A stretch of DNA of 64,000 nt from Posidonia oceanica. Lineage: Eukaryota > Streptophyta > Magnoliopsida > Alismatales > Posidoniaceae. The stretch spans positions 115,897,001 to 115,961,000 of the forward strand of contig JAZBRS010000076.1 in NCBI GenBank assembly GCA_037176725.1, in the 5' to 3' direction. The notes below the pieces were generated by a model that saw nothing but the letters and a program-made list of their open reading frames with translations, was not told the DNA's origin and did not search any database. The position numbers and the translations under genes were made by a program. This document shows positions 45,764-58,045 of this stretch, piece by piece (the stretch's first letter is position 1; each line of letters opens with the position of its first letter).

Positions 45764-48700
45764 TGTAGCGATCCCGATCGGAATCAGGCTCGCTAATCTA
45801 GCGGTGATTGGATCCGAGGAAGAGGCTCAACTCAAAAACGCTTTAAAATCGAGGAGAAAAAGGAAAGATAAGACAAATCAGAGTCGCCACCATGTCTATT
45901 AACGGGAGACAAGGAAAACCGGGGAAATGCGTGAATTAACGCGCAAACCGAGCAAGAAATGCAAAGCAAAGCAATGCAAAGGAAAACAAATGCAAACAAA
46001 TGCAAGTGAGATGACTCTAGCCTAGGATAAGGGCAGTATGGTCATTGCGGGCCAGAAGACAGGGTAAGGACTCCTGTTACGCGCGGGGAAGGTGTTAGGC
46101 ACCCCCGACATGCCCGAAAATCGGTCTTTCTAGGCTTACGCTCGCATACGCAGGAAAATGCAGGATTGAATGCCTAAGTGCCTATAAATGCCTAAATGAA
46201 TGCTCAAGGTGTGCTCTAAGTGGAAGAAACAAAGCAAGGAAGTAAACGTGCTCTCTAAGTGCTCAGCTACGCTGTCTGTGTTCCGAACCAGGCGAAACCG
46301 GGCTCGTGAGAACTCCAGGCAGGAAGCATCACAGCCCCATATGCAAATGCAAGCGAAGAAGCGAAACAGTGAGAAAACCATGCAATGCAATCGACATGCA
46401 AGGGAAAACGGCGTAAAACACTCTAAACAAGGCGAGAAACGAGAAAGGCACGCGGAACGGAGCAAAAGAACAAAACCGGCACGCAAAACAAGCGAGAAAG
46501 CAAGGCAGCACGCAAAACAAGGCAAGAGAACAGAATGGCACGCAAAACGATGCAAAAACGAGAGTGGGCACGCAAAACAAGCGAGAAAGCAAGGCGGCGC
46601 GCAAAACAAGGCAAGAGAACAGAATGGCACGCAAAACGATGCAAAAACGAGAGTGGGCACACGAAAAGGTGCCAAAACGGCGAAGCAAAAAACCTCGGAA
46701 AAACAATGCGAATGCAAGAATGCAGAAAAAGATTAGAAGAGGCCAAAGGGGAGGCAAAACAACGTGTGTGTAAGAGCAGACGTCGTTTAGGACCACTCAG
46801 AGTAGGTGTGAAGACCTACAGAGGGGAGAGGGGGCGAACGGAGGGATTACCACCTCTTTGCGACTGTTTCCCGCTAAACCGTTCCACGGTGTGTCTCGCA
46901 CGCTGCCCAAAGCTCGCGATGCGATCGGATCGTGGAAAAGGGGGAAGAAAGTCATATTAAGTGATAAATCTAGGGAAAACTCAACGCAAAACACATAGGG
47001 AAACGCGAAACGGGGATTGGAAGATACAAGTTGAAAGGGGAGGCCCTATTCTACATGCTCAAAGAAACAGAAAGCGAAAACAAGGGAAACTGTGCAAATG
47101 GCATGCAAATGAATGCAATGCAGGGGTTCAGGAGGACATACCTGGAAATCCGGAAGCTTGATCTGAAATCTGTCTGGTCCATGCTGAAGAGCGCTTCACT
47201 GCGGTCGCCTGGGCAGCTTACTTGAGAAGATCCAATGGCCGGATTGGAAGATATCGCGGCTTCAAGGCAGGAGGGCCAGAACAGGGGAGAAGAACAGATC
47301 TAGGTGTTCAGGAGGTCCTAGGGATGTGCAAAAGGTCCTCCCAAGTGAAAGGGAGCTAAAAGTGCTTAGTGTGTGCAAAAGGATGCTAAAATGCAAGACT
47401 AAATGAATGCAGGATGCATGCAAAAGAAAGAAAAAGCAAAGAGAAGAAACTGGGGAAAAGCCAAGATTTCAGAAAGCATTTTGAAAGAGAAAGGGGCTAA
47501 AAATGCAAATTTTCCAGAAAACAGGGGTCCACAGGAAGGGATTTCGAAAACAGGAGAGGACAGGGGTCCATTTTGCAAAAAAACTAGGCTCAGAAAGCTG
47601 TTTTGAAAAGAGGGTATGCTTTAGAAGAGGTTTTAAAAACAAAAAGGAGTCAGAGTGCAATTTTGGAAAAATTGGGGTCTAAAGCGCAAATTTTCCAGAA
47701 AACAGGGTTCTGGGGAGTCTGAGAATGCTAGTGGAGGGTCTGTATGCAATTTGGTAAGCATAGGAGCTAGGATGCAACCTAGGGGCAAAATGGTCTTTTT
47801 ACATGGTTTTTTGAAAGATGCAAGGGCCTATGTGTGATTTTGAAATTATGCAGGGGTCAAAAATGCAATTTAATATGGAAAACATGCTCTGAAAATCAGA
47901 TAACAGGACTACAGTGCAATTTTTAAAAAGAACAAGGTCAAAAATGCAATGCAATAAGCTAAAAATGCATGCAAAAGTTACTGTCCATTTAAAATGGACC
48001 TAAGTGCAAATATGCAAAATCAGAGGAAAAGAAATGCAATGCAGTATGCAAAAAACAAAAAATAAAAGCTAAGTTCTACAGTGCATGGACCTATATGCAA
48101 AATCAGTAAAATGCAAGGACACAGACTGCAATATTATATGGTAAAAATGATGCATTTAAATGATCTGATTTAATGCAGGACCTATGTGCAAAAATCGAAA
48201 ACAGAGGGGCTAAAATGCAAAATATTATAACTGAAATGCACAGTGACAGGACCAGAAGGCAAATACGAGAAAGCAAGAACATATTAAGCAATTTAGCATG
48301 GTTTTTAATTAAAAACTAAGCATATTAAATGAAATAAGGACTGAAACGCAAAACTGAAAAAACTTAAGACAGATATGCAATATTAACACAGAAACTATAT
48401 AACTAGAAAAATAAATAAACAGTGTTCTGCCGGCGGTGGCTGGCACTGTAGCAGGATGCCACCGGAGCTCAGCACCGCCAGCACAGGGAGCTTGTGGAGG
48501 CGCAGTTCGGCGGAGGTTGGAGCTGATGTCTGTGCGGAGCTCCGGAGACCGTCGGGGCGTCGTTCTGTCGTCCGGAGCATCGGGAGGACAGGAGGTCGGC
48601 GCCGGAGAAGACACCCTGTCCGGCGAGTCGCGATCGGAGTAGGAGGGCTGGAAAGTTGCTTCTGATGGGCAGGAAAGCAGCAGAGGAAGGAGAGAGAGCG

Positions 48701-51567
48701 GAGGAGGTGAAGAAATACCTGTCTTCGCGTCTGGTGTGTGCTCCCGACCTCAGCAGCGTCGGAGCTGGCCGGCGATGCTTGTCTAGTCGCAACGGTGGTC
48801 TCCAACGGCTCGCGGTGGCTGGGACTTCCTAAGGGTGATCTTCCGGAGCTCCTCGGTCAGTCAGACAGGAATTTTGCAGCTCGAGCGAAGGATCGGCCTT
48901 TTTGGGTTGTCAGAAAGCAGCCGGAGGTGGGGGGCCTTGTCTGCTGCTTGCTCGGTGGAGTGGAGGCCTCCGGGAGGTTGCTGGGGATCTGGAGAGTGAG
49001 GTTGGATGCTCGGAGAGGGCTTCTGGAAGGTGTGGAAGAGGTTTGGGAGTTGGGTCAAATTTTGGTCTGTGAGAGGCTGAGGTGTTTGTGGTGGAGTTTG
49101 GGATCTGTGGTGGATGGCTGGGTTCGAGGTCTGGGGCTCTGGAAAGGTGGAGGTTCAGTGAGTCCCCGGACGGAGTTTGGGAGAAGGCTGTGAGCTGGAG
49201 TGGAGGGAATTGCTGAGGGGATCGGAGTTGGGTTGCAGTGGGTGTTCAGAGTGGTTTGAAGGTGTTTTGTGTGGTGGAATGGCTGTGGAAAGGTGAAGGA
49301 AGATGGCCGGTTGTTGGATGAGATTGGGGGAGCAATAGGGAGAAGGATGGAGGCTTGAAGCAGGTTTGTTTTGCTGGAAAAGATGAAGGAGAGTTTTCTG
49401 AAGATTTCAGAAAAGAAAAGAGGAGAATTGGGTGTGGGGATCGGTCTGAAATGGAGGCTTCTCTCTGGGATGCAAAGGTGGCTCTCAAACACTCTCTCTT
49501 GCCGCTCTCTCCTCTGGAAATTGGAGGAGGCAGAGAAGAAGAGAAGAAGGTTGTTTCAGGTGGAAGAAATGGAATGGATTATGGTTCACTAACTGCTGGT
49601 GATGGTTTGCTCGTTGCTCGCTCTTGCAGGTTGCCAACTGAGGGTCGACTCTCTCTGGATTGAAGGAAGGACGGAGGATTATATCAAGAGCTGCTGGTTA
49701 CTGCCGCGCTTGCTGATTTCGAATTCAGCGGCAGCCACTGCAGCAGAGGAGACGGCGAGGCGACCGGCTCCGGATTTGGTGCTGAGATGGGGAGACGGCG
49801 AGCTGCTGTAGACCGAAGTGATGGAAGCTTGAATTTAAACCGGAGGAGGGAAGACTGTTGGCAGCAGCTCGCGGGAAGAAAAAGCCGGTGGAAACGCTGA
49901 GGAAGAAGAAGGAAGAAGAAGGAGAAAGCGGGCCGGACCGTGCGGGGGGGCTGAAGAAAAAAGAAGAAATAAAAGGAAAAGAGAAACGGGCCAGTTCGAG
50001 CCCAATAAGGAAAAAGAAAGAAAAAGAGAAGTAAGAAGAAAAGAGAGGGTAGAATGGGAAAATAAAATTAGGTAAAAATAAACTAAAAATAAATAAAAAT
50101 ATTAGAAGGGTCGTGTTGTGGATTAGTATTTTAATTAACATTTTTAATGGTTATTTTGAGTTAATTAATGTGTTTTGGGCTTGATTAGGGTTTTAGGGTT
50201 TTGGTTTTGCTTTTGATTGGTTTTCACTTGATTAAATGTTTGTTAAACTCTTTTAAATTATTTTAAAAATTGTATTTCCCTTGTTGGACACTTAGGATAT
50301 TAATTAGGATTTTTTAGGATTTATTTTCGTATTTAATCAGGGTTGGTTTTGGGTTCTTAAGTCTTAGTCTTTTTAGGGTTTTTTCCTTCTTAAGTCCTTT
50401 AAGTTGTGTTTTGATTTTTTATTTATTGATTTTTCTTGAAGTTTTTAGTTGGATTTTTCTGGTTTGATAGGGTGTTTTCAAGTTTTTCAGATGTGTTTTT
50501 CTCTTCTTTTTTAATTAAGTTTTTAACTTGTTTTTCTTATGTTTATTAGGTTAAGTCTTTTGCCTTCTTTAATTACTTGTTTTGGTGTTTGATTTTTAAT
50601 TCTCCTTTTTGGGGTTTGTCTTTTAATTCTTCTGATGGGGTTGTTATTTTTGGTGGGTTTTGATTTTATTTTAGCTTTTTCTTGATTTTTCAGTGTTTTC
50701 TTTTGATTTTTTTTGCATTTTTTAGTTTGCATGTTTGGTTTTCTTTTTAGCTTGCTTTAGTTAAGTTTAAGTTGTTAATTGCTTGTTTAACATTTTTTAA
50801 TTGTTTTTCTTAGGGTTCTGATTTGTTCCTTTTATGTTTTGAGGTCTTACAGATTTTTATGGGTTTTTGTGGATTTTTCCAAGAGAGGGAAAAGGAAAAG
50901 AGAAGGAAGAAAGAAATGGAGAAAAGAAGGAGATAAGAGGAAAAGAGATAGGTTGGAGGAAAACGATTTTTTAAAATTCAGAAAAAGTGTTAAAAATAAA
51001 GTAAAAATAGGGATAAGATAGAGGATGGATAGAAGCACAGAGGGGGTCCACAGCCAGACCAGAAAAAGGGTAAGAAAGGGATGAAAAGAGAGATGATAAT
51101 CAGGAGAGAGAGAGGAGAGAGAAAATGATAATCCCGGAGAGAGAAAAGGATAATTTGGGTGAAAGAGGGTCTTAAAGGTCTCGGAATTGGGTGAAAATTG
51201 GCGAGTGGGTAGTCTAGGATTTGAAGTCTTCGTTTGAAAGTTTTGGCTTGATTCTAAGGAGGTTTTGGAGGGATTTCAAGGTGTAGAAAAGGGGTAGTTT
51301 CACTTAAGTTTTCTAGGGTTTTTGGGAATGGGTTAGGTTTGGAAATTTCTAAGTTTTTGGGTAGGCTTGTTGGGTGGATAGTGGTGGATTTTCCTATGCA
51401 TTTTGGTTGGGTTTTGAGGTTGGGAAGGGGGGGTAAAGGTTTAGGTCAAAACAGACTGATTTTGAAGGATAGAGAAGAGGATTAGGGTTAGGGTTTGGTT
51501 GGGGTTTGATCCAGCAATCACCAAGAGGGCTCCAAAGGTCCGGGCCTGCCAAGATGGGGTGTCAACA
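45764..51567 (-). mobile_element. Solo LTR S3 (5804 bp), minus strand, TSD ATAGG
   Basis: On the plus strand it opens TGTAGCGATCC and ends GGGGTGTCAACA (complement TGTTGACACCCC). It is flanked by ATAGG at 45759-45763 and 51568-51572, so removal rejoins a GATAGG hairpin unit. No internal region is seen; this is the longest LTR in the window. On the minus strand it holds CCTAAACC-rich and A/T-rich parts (51567-50000), a GC-rich leader-like part (about 49950-48420), a GGACCTAAGTGCAA stretch (48400-46900), a 90-bp array and the inverted conserved block (about 46065-46110). ORFs in the GC-rich part overlap on both strands and match nothing I recognise. Confidence 0.93.
46390..46690 (-). repeat. 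90-bp tandem array in S3
   Basis: Two to three units of about 90 bp built on GGCACGCAAAACAAGCGAGA and GGCACGCAAAACGATGCAAA motifs, related to the LTR B array. Confidence 0.85.
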
Positions 51568-51830
51568 ATAGGACCGTAAACTATCGCTTCCGGTTGATAA
51601 GACTGTAAACTATCGCTTCCGGTTGATAGGACTGTAAACTATCACTTCTGATTGATAGGACCGTAAACTATCGCTTCCGGTCGATAAGTCTGAAACTTAT
51701 CACTCTTCTATTGCTTTTCCGGTCGATAAGTCTGAAACTTATCACTCTTTTCTCCCGCTTTTGCAGTCGTGGGTCCGAAACCTATCATTTGTTATATCAT
51801 GCCCCTTCCGGTCGGTAAGTCTGAAACATA
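51568..51830 (+). repeat. Hairpin array of element C, right part
   Basis: Resumes the GATAGG/CTATC units, then GATAAG/CTTATC units with TCTGAAA loops, then a GTGGGTCCGAAACCTATC unit and a GGTAAGTCTG unit. The same closing order is seen in D (56770-56980). Confidence 0.9.
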
Positions 51831-52648
51831 CCAATTATCATTCTTCGCGCGGCTTCACTCCATGCAGACGAAGTCCCGCTTGCCTTGCCCCTTGTCTTGC
51901 TTTGATTCTCTTCTTAGTAGGAAAAGATGCCCATTTTCTTGCTTTGCTTCTCTTCCCAGCACGAAATGATGCCCTTTTCTTGCTTTGCTTCTCTTCTCAG
52001 CAGGAAAAGATGCCCCTTTACGTTTGCTTTCTTGCTCAGAAGGAAGAGATGCCCCCCTCTTCTTTCACGCGTTCGTAGAATTTGCCCCTTCTTTTTCGTT
52101 CGGCTCTAGCCATTTGCTTGCCTCCTCAAGCAAGGACAAGCTGTCTTTCTTCACTTTCGGGCTGGTAGCCCTAACTGCCCGGGCAACATCCGTCATAATG
52201 TCAAGCGTCCTTTTTTCTGGCTGATACCCCTAACTATCTGACGACGAGTCCGTTAACTCTCTAGGTTGATAACCTAAACTATCCAGTGACAAGTCTGTCA
52301 ACTCATAATCATTTGCATTCGCATCATACATTAAGTCCCATTGCCCCAACATCACATGTTGGGTGATTTACACCAGCATCGCATGCATACCAGTACCGCA
52401 TATTCTACACGCGTCCCCAGCAAGATCGCATCTTACAATACTTTTACATACATCAATACTGCATTCTCTTTTCATTTGCATCTACATTTGCATTTTGCAT
52501 TGCGGCAATGAGTCACGACTTTCAGTGTATCCACCAAATAAGCGACTTAGGCCAATAGCATTTATACTCCTATCGGTGTCAGGTGGGGTGCCCTATCACC
52601 CCTGAGCCACGGTCTCGCTACGCTTGACCTCGCTCAAGGAGGGGCATC
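51831..52648 (+). other. Element C 3' UTR and polypurine tract
   Basis: Non-coding. It has three to four imperfect repeats of AAAGATGCCC/TTTCTTGCTTTGCTTCTC (51900-52060), then hairpins of the GGTTGATAACC type, and ends AAGGAGGGGCATC directly before the LTR at 52649. Confidence 0.8.
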
Positions 52649-55600
52649 TGTAGACACCCCATTTTGACAGACATTCAGTTGGAGAATCTCCAAAGATTGG
52701 TTCAGATTGTGGCATGGTGAAACCCAATTCCAAACCTAATCCCAACCCAGCCAAACCCAATTCCTCACCTAAACCTAACCCAAAAACCTTGACCTAACAT
52801 CACTCAAACCTCCTTCACACTCAAACCCCCAAAATCAACCCAAAACATTCCAAATACCCAGAACCCAACATCACAAGCCTTCATAATGCCCAAAACCCAT
52901 TGGTGGGTCAAGGACAAGGAAATGGACTTGGATTTCACTATACAGGCCTAGTCCACTGAGTTGCATGCTTGGTCGCCACTCGCAGAGGCGACTAGATCTT
53001 GTCGCCACTCTAAACAGTGACTAGGTTTGTCACCAGCAAGACCGGCGACTTTCTGCAACTTAGACCACCGCTTGAATTTCTTCCTGCCTGCCACCACTGG
53101 TCACCACCTCCGCCGCGCGGCCTGCTACCACGTCCTCTACCTTGCTTACTACGGCACTACCTCCACGCACTATACACCAACGCCCACTTACTTCCCTGCC
53201 ACCACGTCTCCTCTTCGCCGGCGGCCTTCCCGCTCTCTCCCGAGCCACTGACCGGCCATCCACATCCTCTGCAACCAATGACTTGTTCGTCGTCCTTCCC
53301 TGCTTGCACCTACCATCCACTTACTCGCTTGCAGAACCTAGCACCAAACCCGCTCTCAGCCCCTCTTACTGCCACCACCTACTCCACTAAGCTCTTGGCC
53401 GGCGAACAAAACCACATGCACCCATCACTGCTACCCACCACCACACCCACAATTAAGAATCGCCAGTGAGGATTCAAGTGTTCCGGAGCATTCCCCTTTC
53501 TCTCTTGAGCGTTTCCGACCATTCCCAAGCCTTCCCAAGCTTCCCACACCTCACTGTGCCACGTGAACCCATCGTCGGCCGTCTTCCCCAACTCTGTTTG
53601 TCTTCTCTGGCGAGCCACAGAGATGAAACACCTCACCCCATTGGCTGTCTGAGGGTCCGGGAACGTTCCTGGACCTCCTCCCTTCACGACCGGATAGTTC
53701 GGCCATCTCCTTGCGCTCAGCCGTGCCAAAGGCCGATGACGCGCGACAACACCGGCCAACAGCCAACGGAGGCGGGAAAGAGGCACCTGCCACTTTCCTC
53801 AGCCTATGAACACTTCTGCATCTCCTCCTCGTTCCCTCGATGCTTCCTAGCCGACTCATAGGGTCGCTGGCCACTCACACGGCCAGCCTCTGATGTGCTC
53901 CGGCGGCGCAAGGAGGAGGAGGTGGGTGGAGCATTCTAAGCTGCCATTTTCCACACTGAAGGTGTGGCTGGATTCGTGGGAATGTCGTCGGAATTCTCCG
54001 ATCCTCCCCGGTCTTTTCCGCTTCACCTGGAGTGCGCAGTTCGCCGTTGAAGTCCGTTCATCGGACTGCCAGATCAGCCACCGCTGCAAGTAGTGACTAA
54101 CCTGCAACTTTGAACTGTCACCGGTCGATCTTTGGATCGATGCTCCGGGCGATCCTGGCCACCATTTTGCTTGTTTCTTGTATGTCTGTGATCATGGATG
54201 AATGCTCTTTTATGTCATATACTTGGTTGTTTGTTTTGCATCGCATGTGCTATGAGATTTGGCTCTGAAGTCCGCTGTTCGGACTGTCTGATTTGTAGAG
54301 GTGTCGCCGGTTCCACCGGTGACTAACCTGCAACTTTGGCAGTCCATAGGCCAGACTTTGAGCTGGTGTATCTCGTTACCCAAGCCTCTGTTTTAAGTGA
54401 TTTTTGTTTCCTTGTAATCGTGGTTGATTGCTCTACAGTTTTGCATCTTTAGTTTTAAATCTTGCATGACTTTGGGTGCAAGATTTGGCTTTGAAGTCCG
54501 CTGTTTGGACTATCTGATTTGCAGAGGTGTCGCCGGTTTCACCGGCGACTAACTAGCAACTTTGGCAGTCCACCGGCCAGACTTTAGGCCACCGTATCTC
54601 GTTACCCATATTTCCTTTTTACAAAGCAATTGCATAGTTTTAATCTTGGATATGCCATCTTTAATTCTACATGCTTGGTTTCATGTTTTGCATAGTTTAC
54701 CTAGCTTGTTTTTGGCAGTAAAGGCTACTGCTTGGGAGTACTGTGCATGGCTTCGTCGCTTGGGATAACGGCAACTTGTTCAGGCGCCACTCACAGTGGC
54801 AACTTGGTCAATTGCTGTTCTCAACGGCGACCCATGTTATAGTCCAGGCAGTGGACTGCACCGTTCGCTTGCCGCTTCCTTTCCTTGTTTGATCGACTTG
54901 GCTTAATGCCAATTTTAATCTTAGAGATGCTATCTTTAATGTTATGTTGCTAGTTTTGCGTTTTGTATGGTTTTTCTTAGCATTTTCTCGATGATGATTG
55001 CCACTATTTTGGTAGCGGGGTATGTGCTCCATGTCGCCTGTTCTACCGGCGATAGGCACAGCTGCCGCTCAAGCTGGCGACCCTTGCCGTGATCCAAGCA
55101 GTAGGCATAGCCACTCCCGCTGTCGCCTCCTTGTTTTATTCAACTCCTTTGGTTTTAGTTTCACTTTCCTCATTTGTCTATCGCTTATTTGCATTGCTTT
55201 AACTTTAGTTAATCGCTTTTAAACAAGGTTTGCTAAGCTTTGCATGGTTTATAATTGCATATTGCATACCACCTCCGGTCGAACATAAACTGGCATTTAT
55301 TTGCTAACATTTGCCACACAATAGCGGATCAGTTAAGAAATGCCGATTCCTTGGGCGTGTCGGGGGTGCCTAACACCTTCCCCGCACGTAACAGAAGTCC
55401 TTAACCTTTCTCTGGACCGCATTGACTTTGTATCATACACTTGGATTGGATTTTGCATACTTTTAAATGCATAAGTTTTATTTGCATGTTTCTTTCTCGA
55501 TTTTCCTAGTTTTCCTCGTTTTAATAAATTAGGTGGCGACTCCTTGTCTTTACTTTTCTTTTCCTTTTGCGTTCGTCTCTGCCTTTTCGGTATTCTCGAG

Positions 55601-55705
55601 TCAAATATCCCTCCACGGATCCACCGCTAATAGTGACCAATTATCGGTCGGTGCGTGCGAGCTTTGGCAGCGTGCATGGACGCGTCGATTTTCAGGGTTA
55701 CTACA
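52649..55705 (+). repeat. Element C 3' LTR (3057 bp)
   Basis: It starts TGTAGACACCCC after the polypurine tract and ends GGGTTACTACA. Contents: CCCAAACC-rich start, GTCGCC hairpin modules (52973, 53000, 53031, 54303, 54531, 55035), a GC-rich leader-like centre (53050-54120) and the conserved block (about 55365). It abuts the hairpin array of element D at GATAA (55706-55710), the predicted target-site duplication. The opposite flank of C is lost. Confidence 0.88.
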
Positions 55706-56980
55706 GATAAGTCCGAAACTTATCATTTGCATTTCCTTTGCAGTTGATGAGTCCGAAACTCATCATTCCGGTCGATAAGTCTGAAAGTTATCATTTTCAT
55801 TTCCTTTGCGGTTGATGAGTCCGCAACTCATCCTTCCGGTCGGTAAGTCTGAAACTTATTATTTGCATTTCCTTTGCGGTCGATGAGTCCAAAACTTATC
55901 ATTTGCATCCCTTCCAGTTGATAAGTTTGAAACTTATCATTTGCATTTTCCTTTGCGGTCGATGAGTCCGAAACTCATCCTTCCGGTCGATAAGTCCAAA
56001 ACTTATCATTTGCATTTCCTTTGCGGTCGATGAGTCCGAAACTCATCCTTTCGGTCGAGAAGTCCGAAACTTATCATTTGCATTTTTCTTTGTGGTTGAT
56101 GAGTCCGAAACTCATCCTTCCGGTCGATAAGTCTGAAGCTTATCATTTGCATTTCCTTTGCGGTCGATGAGTCTGAAACTCATCCTTCCAGTCGATAAGT
56201 CCGAAACTTATCATTTGCATTTTCCTTTGTGGTCGATGAGTCTGAAACTCATCCTTCCGGTCGATAAGTCCGAAACTCATCCTTCTGGTCGATAAGTCCG
56301 AAACTTATCATTTGCATTTCCTTTGCAGTTGATGAGTCTGAAATTCATTTTTCCGGTCGACAAGTCTGAAACTTATCATTTGCATTTTCCTTTGCGGTCG
56401 ATGAGTCCAAAACTCATCCTTCTGGTTAATAAGTCCGAAACTTATCATTTGCATTTCCTTTGTGGTCGATGAGTCCGAAACTCATCCTTCTGGTCGATAA
56501 GTCTGAAACTTATCATTTGCATTTTCCTTTGTGGTCGATGAGTCTGAAACTCATCCTTCCGGTCGATAAGTCAGAAACTTATCATTTGCATTTCCATTGC
56601 GGTCGTTGAGTCCGAAACTCATCCTTCCGGTCGATAAGTCTGAAACTTATCATTTGCATTTTCCTTTGCAGTCGATAAGTCCGAAACTCATCCTTCCGAT
56701 TGATAAGTCCGAAACTTATCATTTGCATTTCCTTTGCGGTCGATGATTCCGAAACTCATCCTTTCCAGTTGATAGGAGCGTAAACTATTGCTTCTGGTTG
56801 ATAGGATCGTAAACTATTGCTTCCGGTCGATAAGTTCGAAACTTATCACTCTTTTATTGCTTTTCAGGTCGATAAGTTCAAAACTTATCACTCCTTTCTC
56901 TCCCTTTTGCGGTCGATGGGTTCGAAACCTATCATTTGTTACATCATGCCTCTTCCGATCGGTAAGTCCGGAACTTACCA
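55706..56980 (+). repeat. Hairpin array of element D (about 37 hairpins)
   Basis: Period about 68 bp, alternating GATAAGTCCGAAACTTATC and GATGAGTCCGAAACTCATC with ATTTGCATTTCCTTTGCGGT between. By eye there are about 37 hairpins. A few are mixed (GATAAG with CTCATC). The closing units are GATGGGTTCGAAACCTATC and GGTAAGTCCGGAACTTACC. Confidence 0.95.
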
Positions 56981-58045
56981 ATTATCATCCTTTGCGCGAC
57001 TTCGCTCTAAACGGATGGAGTCCCACTTGCTTTGCCCCCATGGCAGAAGAGTAGATGCCCCTTCTCTTGCCTTTTCCTCGCAGCAAGAAAAGATGTCCCT
57101 TTTCTTGCTCACTCTTTTACTTGCTTCTTTAGCAGCGGGAAAAGATGCCCGTTTCTTGCTTACTATCGTAGCAGTAAAAAATTGTGCCCCTCTTGTTTCG
57201 CAGCTCTAGCCGTCTGCTTGCTTCCTCGCGCGAGGACAAGCTATCTTTCTTCTCTTTCAGGCTGGCAGCCCTAACTACTCGGTTGACACCCATCATAATT
57301 GTCTGACCTCCCTCTCGATGCCAGGAACGCTTCTAGCTGCCCCCTAGTATCATCTCCCTGAAACCAGGGGCATCTTTATTTTGCTACCCTCGATATCTTT
57401 CTCAGTATGGTAACCCATAATTACTCAGATGACATCCGTCACCATGTTAGGCGTCTTTCCTCAGGCTGATAACCCAAACTATCCGGTGATGAGTCCGTCA
57501 ACTCCTTGGGCTGATAACCCAAACTATCCAGCGTTGAGTCTGTCAACACATAGTTCGTTGCGTCAGCATCGCATGCTAGGCAGTAGAACCAGCATCACAT
57601 GCTAGATAATGACATCAGCATTACATGCACTGCCCATTTTCCCCAGCAGAGTCAAACCCTACATCACCTTTAAACATGCATCACACTGGCATCGCTTAGG
57701 GTCGTACACAGCCCGACGCACAGCATTAGCATCTCGTGCTAGAGTTGCCTCGGGCCTCAGCACGTAGCAATGCTTCATCCACAACACCCGCACACATGCA
57801 TGCATCGTCCGCGTCTCCCCAGTGGAGTTCAACACGACGAGCATTAGTGCAATTTTTGCATCATGCATCAGCATTTACATCTACATCTGTACTCGCATTG
57901 CGGCAACGAGTCATGACTTTCGGTGTATCCGTCGAATAAGTGACTCAGGCCAACAGCGTCTGTGCTCCTACCGGTTCGGAGGGGTGTCTTTGTCAACCTT
58001 GAGTAGCGGCCTCAGTCCCCTTGACCACGCTTAGGGAGGGGCATC
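55706..58045 (+). mobile_element. Element D, 3' internal fragment
   Basis: Only the 3' region remains: hairpin array (55706-56980), 3' UTR with AAAGATGCCC repeats (57050-57190), a rearranged GCCCCCTAGTATCATC hairpin (about 57340-57372) and the polypurine tract TAGGGAGGGGCATC before the LTR at 58046. Order and sequence match element C's 3' region. No coding sequence is present; element C's insertion, or a deletion, separates it from any 5' part. Confidence 0.82.

Larger units (their letters stand above)
30600..55705 (+). mobile_element. Element C: Tat/Ogre-type retrotransposon, 5' deleted, carrying three solo LTRs
   Basis: Parts in order: 5' LTR remnant (about 30600-30636 plus 33349-about 33990), pol (from about 34035), spacer, extra ORF (38792-39011 plus 43584-44555), hairpin array (45165-45763 plus 51568-51830), 3' UTR, polypurine tract and 3' LTR (52649-55705). 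Leader, gag and protease are absent: LTR sequence passes directly into pol. Three solo LTRs with perfect 5-bp duplications split it and can be removed to rebuild continuity. The 3' LTR and the 5' remnant share the GTCGCC-hairpin LTR type, which supports their being one element. Confidence 0.8.

Noticed and set aside
48420..49950. GC-rich region in S3 with ORFs up to 151 codons, gene-like composition
   Set aside because: Overlapping ORFs on both strands, no recognisable domain, and the position fits the GC-rich leader part of an LTR seen also in S1, C and D.
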